Assembly (NCBI GenBank): GCA_964579765.1
Contig: CAZOIK010000452.1
Span: forward strand, 1-7,455
DNA length: 7,455 nucleotides
DNA from: DATNBT01 sp964579765
Lineage (GTDB): Bacteria; Acidobacteriota; Vicinamibacteria; Vicinamibacterales; CAVVIG01
Direction of reading: 5' to 3'
The notes below the pieces were generated by a model. The model saw nothing but the letters and a program-made list of their open reading frames with translations, did not search any database and had not been told where the DNA came from. A program made the position numbers and the translations under genes. Shown piece after piece: positions 1 to 5,874 of the stretch; within the stretch, counting starts at the first letter, position 1; every line of letters begins with the position of its first letter.

Positions 1-2712
1 AGCCTGCGCCAGGCCGCGAACCGCTTCGGGCTCACGTTCGGCCCCGACCCGGCGACGCACAGCCGCTGCACGCTCGGAGGAATGTTCGGCAACAACTCGT
101 GCGGCATCCATTCGGTGATGGCGGGCCGCACGTCCGACAACGTCGAGGCGCTCGAGATCCTGACGTACGACGGCACGCGGATGCGCGTCGGCGCCACGAG
201 CGACGCCGACTACGCGCGCATCGTGGCCGAAGGCGGACGCCGCGCGGACATTTACAGACAGCTGAAACAATTCCAGCAGAAGTACGCGGACCTGATCCGG
301 CGGACGTTCCCCGACATCCCGCGCCGCGTGTCCGGCTACAACCTGCCGGCACTCTTGCCCGAGCACGGGTTCCACGTCGCGCAGGCGCTCGTCGGGTCCG
401 AGTGCACCTGCGTGCTCGTCCTCGAAGGCACCGTGCGTCTCGTCGAGAATCCGCCCGTGCGATCGCTGCTCGTGCTCGGCTATCCAGACATCTACACGGC
501 GGCCGATCACGTCACCGAACCGCTGCCCTTCGGCCCGATCGGCCTCGAGGCGCTCGACGACAGCTTCATCACCGACATGAAGAAGAAAGGCATGCACCCG
601 CCGAACGTGAACGTGCTGCCCGAGGGCAAGGCGTGGCTGCTGGTGGAGTTCGGGGGCAAGGACAAGGCAGACTCGGATCAGCAGGCGCGCGCGCTGATGG
701 ATCACCTCAGGGCACGCGGCGGCGCCCCGCCCATGAAGCTGTTCGACGACCCGCAATACGAACAGCTCGTCTGGCATCTGCGCGAAGAAGGCCTCGGCGC
801 GACGGCCAAGATTCCGCACGAGAAAGACAACCACGAAGGCTGGGAGGATTCCGCGGTCCCGCCGGAGCGGCTCGGCGCGTACATGCGCGAGTTCCGCACG
901 CTGCTCGAGAAATACGGGTACGAAGGCTCGCTCTACGGACACTTCGGCCAGGGCTGCGTGCACACGCGCCTCACGTTCGACCTCAAGACGGCGCACGGCA
1001 TCGGCGCCTATCGATCGTTCGTGCAGGAGGCCGCCGATCTCGTGGCGCGCTACAACGGATCGCTGTCCGGCGAGCACGGCGACGGCCAGGCGCGCGGCGA
1101 GCTGCTGTCGCGGATGTTCCCACGCGAGATGATGCAGGCGTTCCGCGAGTTCAAAGCCATCTGGGATCCCGACTGGACGATGAACCCCGGCAAGGTCGTC
1201 GAGGCCTACCGCGTGGACGAGAACCTGAGGCTCGGCGCCGGCTTCACCCTGCCCAATCCCAAGACGCACTTCGCCTACGCCGACGACGACTTCAGCTTCG
1301 CGAAGGCGAGCGAACGCTGCGTCGGCGCCGGCGTGTGCCGCCGCCACGACGGCGGGACGATGTGCCCGAGCTTCATGGTGACGCACGAGGAGAAGCACTC
1401 GACACGAGGGCGCGCGCGGCTGCTCAACGAGATGCTGCGCGGCAATCCGGTGGAGGGCGGCTGGCGCAGCGAGGACGTGCGCGACGCCCTCGATCTCTGC
1501 CTGTCGTGCAAGGGCTGCAAGCACGATTGCCCCGTGCAGGTGGACATGGCGACCTACAAGGCGGAGTTCCTCTCGCACTACTACGACGGCCGCGTCCGTC
1601 CGCGCACGGCGTACACAATGGGCCGGGTACACGACTGGGCGCGCGTCGCGCAGATCTCGCCGGCGCTCGTCAACGCGCTGACGCATGCGCCGCTCCTCGG
1701 CGACCTCGCCAAAGCCGTCGCCGGCGTGCACCCGAATCGAACGATTCCAGCATTCGCCACCCAGACGTTCCAGCACTGGTTCCATGCACGCGAGGCGGCG
1801 CTCACGAAAGGGTCGCCCTCACGTGGGGCGGCCCGTTCAGGGCCGCCAGCCACCCCCGTCGTCCTCTGGGCCGACACCTTCAACAACCATTTCCACCCGC
1901 AGATCGCGCAGAGCGCCGTGCGCGTGCTCGAGCACCTCGGGTTCGACGTCCACGTGCCGGCGGCGTCGCTCTGCTGCGGCCGTCCGCTCTACGACTGGGG
2001 CATGCTGGACGACGCGAAGCAGTTGCTGCGGCAGACGCTGACGGCGTTGCGCACGCCCGTCGAGCGCGGCATCCCGGTCGTCGTCCTCGAGCCGAGCTGC
2101 GCGTCCGTCTTCCGCGACGAGATGCTGAACCTGCTGCCGCACGACGAGGACGCAAGACGGCTGTCGCAACAGACGATGCTCCTCAGCGAGCTCATCGAGC
2201 GGCACGCGCCGGATGCGCCGCTGCCGCGCCTCGATCGGCATGCGATCGTGCACGGCCACTGTCATCACAAGTCGCTCATGAAGATGGACGACGAGCTGAA
2301 GGTGCTGCAGCGGCTCGGGCTGCGGCTCGAGACGCCCGAGACGGGCTGCTGCGGCATGGCGGGCGCCTTCGGATTCGAAGCCGACCACTACGACGTCGCC
2401 ATGGCCGTCGGCGAGCGCGTCCTGCTGCCGGCTGTCCGCCACGCGGCGAAGGACACGCTGATCGTGTCCGACGGCTTCAGCTGCCACGAGCAGATCGCGC
2501 AGTCCACCGATCGCCAGCCGCTGCACCTGGCCGAAGTGCTCGACATGGCGATCGCGGGCGATCGCGCCGCGCGCGACTATCCCGAACGCTCGTACGTCCC
2601 GCCGCCGGCGCGCGACGCGCGGATCTCGAGGAGCGCCGCGCTCGGCATCGGCGCGGCCGCCGCGGGACTCGCGTTCGCCGCGATGGCGTGGCGACGGACG
2701 AGACGCGCGTGA
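1..2712 (+). CDS. FAD-linked oxidase / Fe-S oxidoreductase, YdiJ- or GlcD-like, 5' truncated
   Basis: The reading frame is open from base 1, so the true start lies upstream and 903 codons remain. Residues are numbered from the window edge. Residues 15-35 carry the end of a PCMH/VAO-type FAD-binding domain (PDPAT, then GGMFGNNSCG). The FAD-oxidase C-terminal domain follows, with HxxxxxxH at H314/H321 and the E358-H359 pair that form the metal and substrate site in D-2-hydroxyacid dehydrogenases. A 4Fe-4S dicluster module follows, with C440, C446 and C455 and then CxxCxxCxxxCP at C500, C503, C506 and C510. Two CCG repeats follow (C658-C659-G660 with C700; C754 with C783-C784-G785). This order matches the YdiJ family of about 1000 residues, so roughly 100 residues are probably missing. 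The likely role is oxidation of a 2-hydroxy acid, with electrons passed through FAD and Fe-S clusters to a membrane acceptor. The substrate (2-hydroxyglutarate, lactate or glycolate) cannot be read from the sequence. Residues 878-897 are hydrophobic and are followed by RRTRR, suggesting a membrane tail. Confidence 0.92.
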   Translation, partial: SLRQAANRFGLTFGPDPATHSRCTLGGMFGNNSCGIHSVMAGRTSDNVEALEILTYDGTRMRVGATSDADYARIVAEGGRRADIYRQLKQFQQKYADLIRRTFPDIPRRVSGYNLPALLPEHGFHVAQALVGSECTCVLVLEGTVRLVENPPVRSLLVLGYPDIYTAADHVTEPLPFGPIGLEALDDSFITDMKKKGMHPPNVNVLPEGKAWLLVEFGGKDKADSDQQARALMDHLRARGGAPPMKLFDDPQYEQLVWHLREEGLGATAKIPHEKDNHEGWEDSAVPPERLGAYMREFRTLLEKYGYEGSLYGHFGQGCVHTRLTFDLKTAHGIGAYRSFVQEAADLVARYNGSLSGEHGDGQARGELLSRMFPREMMQAFREFKAIWDPDWTMNPGKVVEAYRVDENLRLGAGFTLPNPKTHFAYADDDFSFAKASERCVGAGVCRRHDGGTMCPSFMVTHEEKHSTRGRARLLNEMLRGNPVEGGWRSEDVRDALDLCLSCKGCKHDCPVQVDMATYKAEFLSHYYDGRVRPRTAYTMGRVHDWARVAQISPALVNALTHAPLLGDLAKAVAGVHPNRTIPAFATQTFQHWFHAREAALTKGSPSRGAARSGPPATPVVLWADTFNNHFHPQIAQSAVRVLEHLGFDVHVPAASLCCGRPLYDWGMLDDAKQLLRQTLTALRTPVERGIPVVVLEPSCASVFRDEMLNLLPHDEDARRLSQQTMLLSELIERHAPDAPLPRLDRHAIVHGHCHHKSLMKMDDELKVLQRLGLRLETPETGCCGMAGAFGFEADHYDVAMAVGERVLLPAVRHAAKDTLIVSDGFSCHEQIAQSTDRQPLHLAEVLDMAIAGDRAARDYPERSYVPPPARDARISRSAALGIGAAAAGLAFAAMAWRRTRRA
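1809..1853. repeat. Inverted repeat pair inside the dehydrogenase linker
   Basis: A perfect 8-base inverted repeat, GGCGGCCC (1827-1834) and GGGCCGCC (1840-1847), encloses a 5-base loop. The outer arms GTGG (1823-1826) and CCAC (1850-1853) also pair if a 2-base bulge is allowed. A smaller hairpin, AGGG-TCG-CCCT, sits just upstream at 1809-1819. Both lie in frame in the Fe-S/CCG interdomain linker at residues 603-618, which is rich in Gly, Ser, Pro, Ala and Arg. There is no T-run, so it is not an intrinsic terminator. It could be an inserted palindromic element or chance in GC-rich DNA. Confidence 0.6.
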
Positions 2713-3941
2713 CGTCTCGCTCGGACGGCGTCCGCGATCGCGAGCGCATGGCGCGCGTGTGTGCGGCGCTCGAGCGCGGCGGGTACGACCTCCTGGTGTG
2801 CGCGCGGCCGACGAACGTCCGGATGCTGACCGGCTACTGCCCGGTCGTCGGCACGGCCGTCGCCGCCTGCACGCGCACCGGCTCGATCCGGCTCGTCGTG
2901 CCGGACGACGAGGCGCCGCTCGCGCGACGGGGCTGGGCGGACGAGGTCGTCACGTTCTCGCCTGGCACGCTCGACAGCCTGACGACGGTCGAGGCGGCGG
3001 TCGCGCCGGCGCTGACGGATCTCCTGCGGTCGCTCGGACTCGGCGCGACGGCCTCGATCTGCTGCGAAATGGGAGGCGTCCCCGAGCCCGCCTCGTACGC
3101 CTCTGTCTATCGGTACGGCGTGACGCTGGCGCGGCTGGTCGGCGCCGCACTGCCCGACGCGCACGTCGCCGACGACGAACCCATGCTGGCACGGCTGCGC
3201 GCGGTGTTGACGCCGCGCGAGCTGGACGTGCTGCGCGAGGCGTGCCGCGTCGCGGTGCGCGCGATCGACGCGGGCCTGCGCGGCGTCGTCGCCGGCATGA
3301 CCGAAACCACCGTCGCCGATCGCGTGCGCGCCGGACTCAACGACGTCGGCCCCGACGTCGGGCGCGCGCACGGCTTCGCCTTCTGCATGGCCGGCGCGCA
3401 CGCGGCCTCCGCGTCCGCGGCGTTCCAGCGATCGAGGCCGACGCCGATTGCCGCGGGCGATCTGGTGCTCGTGCACTGCAACTCGGCGGTAGACGGGCTG
3501 TGGACGGACTTGACGCGGACGTTCGTGATGTCGGAGATGAGCGCGCGCAATCGGCGGATGTTCGACGCGGTGCACGACGCGTCGGCCGCGGCCGTCGCGG
3601 CGATCCGCCCGGGTGCGACCGGGCGCGACGTGGACGCGGCCGCACGGCGCGTGCTCGAGCGCCACGGCTTCGGCGACGCGTTCCGCCACGGCGCCGGCCA
3701 CGGCGTCGGTTTCGCCGCCGCCGACCACAACGCACAGCCGAGGCTGCACCCGGCGTCCGACGACGTGCTCGTGGACGGCATGGCGTTCAACCTCGAGCCG
3801 GCCGTCTACGTGGACGGGTACGGCGGCGTCCGCCGCTGCGACGTCGTCGCGCTCGTGGACGGCCATGCGGACGTGCTGACGGCGTTCGATCCCGATCCCG
3901 TCATCGAGGCCGAGCCCGTAAGTGCACCAGGTATGTCCTGA
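2709..3941 (+). CDS. M24-family metallopeptidase-like protein (Xaa-Pro peptidase / creatinase fold) with altered metal ligands
   Basis: The protein is 410 residues from the GTG at 2709, which overlaps the upstream TGA by 4 bases. This start is preferred to the ATG at 2748 because it keeps the RDRERM segment that normally opens the creatinase N-terminal domain. No clear Shine-Dalgarno is seen, so translational coupling is likely. The N-terminal domain runs to about residue 155 and includes the family signature NVRMLTGY. The rest is a pita-bread domain. Aligned by eye with E. coli aminopeptidase P (ligands D260, D271, H354, E383, E406), the equivalents here are H256, D267, H331, E363 and C377. 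The first Asp is therefore His (in VHCNSAVDG) and the last Glu is Cys (in GVRRCDVV). The other landmarks TDLTRTF, HGAGHGVG and LEPAVY are intact. The protein could be an active peptidase with a changed metal site, or a non-peptidase member such as creatinase. It has no signal peptide, so a cytoplasmic location is likely. Confidence 0.88.
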   Translation: MTSRSDGVRDRERMARVCAALERGGYDLLVCARPTNVRMLTGYCPVVGTAVAACTRTGSIRLVVPDDEAPLARRGWADEVVTFSPGTLDSLTTVEAAVAPALTDLLRSLGLGATASICCEMGGVPEPASYASVYRYGVTLARLVGAALPDAHVADDEPMLARLRAVLTPRELDVLREACRVAVRAIDAGLRGVVAGMTETTVADRVRAGLNDVGPDVGRAHGFAFCMAGAHAASASAAFQRSRPTPIAAGDLVLVHCNSAVDGLWTDLTRTFVMSEMSARNRRMFDAVHDASAAAVAAIRPGATGRDVDAAARRVLERHGFGDAFRHGAGHGVGFAAADHNAQPRLHPASDDVLVDGMAFNLEPAVYVDGYGGVRRCDVVALVDGHADVLTAFDPDPVIEAEPVSAPGMS

Positions 3942-3994
3942 ACATGACAGAGGCGATGACGCGCGAAACGTGCAAGGCGAGCGCGGATCGCGGC

Positions 3995-4000
3995 GATAAT
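3995..4000 (+). promoter_or_regulatory. Possible -10 element before the radical SAM gene
   Basis: GATAAT, five of six bases matching the sigma-70 -10 consensus, lies 22 bases before the radical SAM start in an 80-base gap. No convincing -35 box stands 16-18 bases upstream. The radical SAM gene may have its own promoter or be read through from the M24 gene. Confidence 0.3.
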
Positions 4001-4007
4001 CGGGGCC

Positions 4008-4012
4008 GGAGG
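4008..4012 (+). promoter_or_regulatory. Ribosome-binding site for the radical SAM gene
   Basis: GGAGG ends 10 bases before the ATG at 4023. It is a strong Shine-Dalgarno at acceptable spacing and supports this start, which also lies close upstream of the conserved radical SAM core. Confidence 0.65.
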
Positions 4013-4022
4013 TCTGGCGCCG

Positions 4023-4991
4023 ATGAGAGGAATTCTGACCGCCTGGGGCCGCATTCTCACCGGCTACGTCCCCGCGCTTTCGATTGAGATCACGCGCGAG
4101 TGCCCGCTGCGCTGTCCCGGCTGCTATGCGTACGGCGACGACCACCTCGGCGGACCGACGCTGCGCCAGCTCAACGACCTGAAAGGCGACGCCCTGGTGC
4201 GCGGCGTGCTCGATCTCGTCGAGCGCCACCGGCCGCTGCACGTCTCCATCGTCGGCGGCGAACCGCTCGTGCGCTATCGCGAGCTCGGCGAGATTCTGCC
4301 GGCGCTCTCCGCGCGCGGCTTGTACGTTCAACTCGTCACGAGCGCCGTACGGGAGATTCCCGAAGAGTGGAACGGTCTGCCGCGTCTGTCGATTGTCGTG
4401 TCGATTGACGGCCTGCAGCCGGAACACGACGCGCGCCGGGCGCCGGCGACCTACGATCGCATCCTGCGTCACATCGACGGCCGCCGCATCACCGTCCACT
4501 GCACCGTGACGCGGCAGCAGGTCACGCGCGCCGGCTATCTCGAAGAATTTCTCGCGTTCTGGTCGGCGCGACCGGAGGTCGAGCGGATCTGGGTGAGTCT
4601 GTACACGCCGCAGATCGGCGAACGCTCCGACGAGTGTCTGCGTCCGGAGGATCGCACGCAGGCAGTCGGCGATCTGCTGGCGCTTCGTCTGCGGTACGAC
4701 AAGCTCCACATGAACGAAGAGACGCTCGCCGTCTACGCCGAGCCGCCCTCCTCACCCGACGAGTGCGTCTTCGCGCGGATGACGACGTCCATCTCGGCGG
4801 ACCTCACGACGAAGATCACGCCGTGCCAGTTCGGGGGCACGCCGGACTGCAACAACTGCGGCTGTCTCGCGTCTGCCGGCCTGGCGGCCGTCGGACGTCA
4901 TCGTCTGGCCGGCATCGTCCCCGTCGAGGCGCTGATCGACGGATCGCTGCGCGTCGGGGCGCGCGTCCGCGCGCTTCGCACGGCGATCTAG
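4023..4991 (+). CDS. Radical SAM protein with Cys-rich C-terminus, function unknown
   Basis: This 322-residue protein has the radical SAM signature CxxxCxxC at C27, C31 and C34 (in ECPLRCPGCYAYG), which binds the 4Fe-4S cluster that cleaves S-adenosylmethionine. It also has the SAM-binding GGE motif at residues 78-80 (VGGEPLV) and a later VSIDG strand typical of the MoaA/PqqE-like branch. The C-terminal part holds five further cysteines, C248, C268, C276, C279 and C281. The last three lie in a CNNCGC cluster, and the pattern resembles SPASM or twitch regions that hold auxiliary Fe-S clusters. Such proteins often modify peptides, cofactors or lipids, but nothing here fixes the substrate. No small precursor-peptide gene is visible beside it. 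The start is supported by GGAGG ten bases upstream. The gene is convergent with the STAS gene. The family call is secure and the reaction is unknown. Confidence 0.9.
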   Translation: MRGILTAWGRILTGYVPALSIEITRECPLRCPGCYAYGDDHLGGPTLRQLNDLKGDALVRGVLDLVERHRPLHVSIVGGEPLVRYRELGEILPALSARGLYVQLVTSAVREIPEEWNGLPRLSIVVSIDGLQPEHDARRAPATYDRILRHIDGRRITVHCTVTRQQVTRAGYLEEFLAFWSARPEVERIWVSLYTPQIGERSDECLRPEDRTQAVGDLLALRLRYDKLHMNEETLAVYAEPPSSPDECVFARMTTSISADLTTKITPCQFGGTPDCNNCGCLASAGLAAVGRHRLAGIVPVEALIDGSLRVGARVRALRTAI

Positions 4992-5056
4992 CGCGTTAGT
5001 TCAATTCCATTTAGTGCAGGCCTGAGGGCCGCGCAACCGGCCGGGCGGGACGCGCG

Positions 5057-5431
5057 TCAGCGTCCGAGCGTGCCGCTGCCGGCAGAGGTGCGACCCGTGA
5101 CGCTCGCGACGGCAGCCGTCTCCGAGTCGAACGTCTCGAATACGGTCGTGAGCTTCGTGACGGCCAGAAGGCCCATGATGCGCGCCGGCACGTGGAGCAA
5201 CATCAGACGGCCGCCAGCCTGCCTGAGCTTCAGTTGCGCCTGAACCAACGTGCTCAGACCAATCGTGTCCATGTAGGACACACCGGCCAGGTTGAGCACG
5301 ATGTTCCGCATACCGCGCGTCGTCAGGTCGCCGATCGCATGCAGGATGCCTGCGTCGCCCTGCCCGGCGGTGATCTTGCCGTGCAGATCCAGCACAACCA
5401 GGTCCCCGACCGCTCGCTCCTGAATCTGCAC
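5057..5431 (-). CDS. STAS-domain protein, anti-sigma factor antagonist type
   Basis: The protein is 124 residues and starts at a GTG (complement of 5429-5431), preceded by GAGGAG six bases away. It is essentially one STAS domain, opening MQIQERAVGDLVVLDLHGKI, with the conserved strand-turn-helix VSYMDTIGLSTLV at residues 51-63. SpoIIAA-type antagonists carry a phosphorylatable Ser after this Asp. Here the residue is Thr56, which is a known alternative and could still be phosphorylated. The last 16 or so residues are Ser/Thr/Gly-rich and look disordered. By family, such proteins bind a serine kinase/anti-sigma factor and release a sigma factor, or act in other partner-switching or sensory complexes. 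No kinase, phosphatase or sigma factor gene is in the window, so its partner is unknown. It is transcribed away from the beta-propeller gene. Confidence 0.88.
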   Translation of the reverse strand: MQIQERAVGDLVVLDLHGKITAGQGDAGILHAIGDLTTRGMRNIVLNLAGVSYMDTIGLSTLVQAQLKLRQAGGRLMLLHVPARIMGLLAVTKLTTVFETFDSETAAVASVTGRTSAGSGTLGR

Positions 5432-5437
5432 GGGAGA

Positions 5438-5443
5438 CTCCTC
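5438..5443 (-). promoter_or_regulatory. Ribosome-binding site fixing the GTG start of the STAS gene
   Basis: CTCCTC on the plus strand reads GAGGAG on the coding strand, six bases before the GTG. It sets the start because there is no ATG at this N-terminus and the STAS fold begins at once after it. Confidence 0.65.
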
Positions 5444-5604
5444 GCCTTTTAATTACGTCCCGCCACGTCAGTCGCTTTACAAAGTATCGGCAAGGACGGC
5501 CCGAAGCGTTGCACGCCCGCACGCCGCCATCGCCGGCTCATCCGTCATGGTCAGGAACAGCATCCACGCGACTGAGAGGCCTGTGGCCGCATCTCCCGCC
5601 GCGA

Positions 5605-5641
5605 GATCACCGACGTCGATCACCGCGGTCAACTGCGGTCA
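5605..5641. repeat. Two pairs of short direct repeats in the divergent intergenic region
   Basis: GATCACCG occurs at 5605-5612 and 5618-5625, a 13-base period. It is followed at once by GCGGTCA at 5625-5631 and 5635-5641, a 10-base period or about one helical turn. The palindrome ACCGCGGT sits at the junction. Such spacing could suit a regulator binding one face of the helix, but no regulator gene is nearby and chance cannot be excluded. Confidence 0.4.
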
Positions 5642-5814
5642 CTTCGAGATCGTCCGGCGGTGCGACGAGGATGCTCGTGCCGTCAAGCCACGGCACCACC
5701 GACTACGCCCCCGGGAAGCCGCAGCCAAGACGGCCGACGCGCCGCGGCAGCTGGCGGCCTCATCCGCGTGTCCGCAAGAAGTCGTAAAAACAACGGAAAT
5801 AGCGACGAACCTCA

Positions 5815-5842
5815 TTGTCAACAGCTGAGATGCGTGTGTAGT
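5815..5842 (+). promoter_or_regulatory. Candidate sigma-70 promoter for the beta-propeller gene
   Basis: TTGTCA (5815-5820, five of six matches to the -35 consensus) and TGTAGT (5837-5842, four of six matches to the -10 consensus) are 16 bases apart. They lie in a locally A/T-richer stretch. Transcription would start near 5849, leaving a leader of about 25 bases before the ATG at 5875. Confidence 0.5.
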
Positions 5843-5864
5843 GTGTACGAGAAGTCGCGCATAC

Positions 5865-5870
5865 AGGAGG
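5865..5870 (+). promoter_or_regulatory. Ribosome-binding site for the beta-propeller gene
   Basis: A full consensus AGGAGG lies 4 bases before the ATG at 5875. The spacing is slightly short, but no other start fits and the signal peptide follows directly. Confidence 0.7.
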
Positions 5871-5874
5871 CCTC

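Larger units (their letters stand above)
5432..5874. other. 443-base divergent intergenic region, no gene recognised
   Basis: This gap separates the divergent STAS and beta-propeller genes. Several frames stay open by chance, but none gives a recognisable protein or a start with a convincing ribosome-binding site. Plus-strand 5547-5828 could encode 93 residues, but its composition is erratic and its last third is A/T-rich. The parts next to both genes (about 5445-5485 and 5780-5860) are visibly richer in A and T than the rest of the window, as expected for promoters. Short direct repeats lie at 5605-5641. Confidence 0.6.

Noticed and set aside
1837..2526. 229-codon minus-strand open frame opposite the CCG domains
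   Set aside because: It is antisense to conserved CCG motifs and shows no recognisable domain or ribosome-binding site.
99..2708. Long open plus-strand frame running through the dehydrogenase in the frame of the M24 gene (99-3941 overall)
   Set aside because: The translation of 99-2708 is Arg/Ala/Pro-rich with no domain signal, while the overlapping frame gives a clear FAD/Fe-S protein. Only the part from 2709 onward is real. Lack of stops is a GC-content artefact.
2577..4709. 710-codon minus-strand open frame opposite the M24 and radical SAM genes
   Set aside because: It is antisense to two clear genes, has low-complexity Arg/Ala/Asp/His composition and spans their intergenic gap. It is a shadow of strong G/C third-position bias.
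5019..5030. GGCC-TGAG-GGCC as a bidirectional terminator between the convergent radical SAM and STAS genes
   Set aside because: The stem is only 4 pairs, cannot be extended because the flanking bases mismatch, and has no T-run on either side.
5001..5522. 173-codon minus-strand frame overlapping the STAS gene
   Set aside because: It is an out-of-frame shadow of the STAS gene, and the STAS frame has the motif and ribosome-binding site.
5547..5828. 93-codon plus-strand frame in the intergenic gap
   Set aside because: It has no ribosome-binding site at its start and no recognisable motif. Its third-position composition weakens toward an A/T-rich end that overlaps the candidate promoter.
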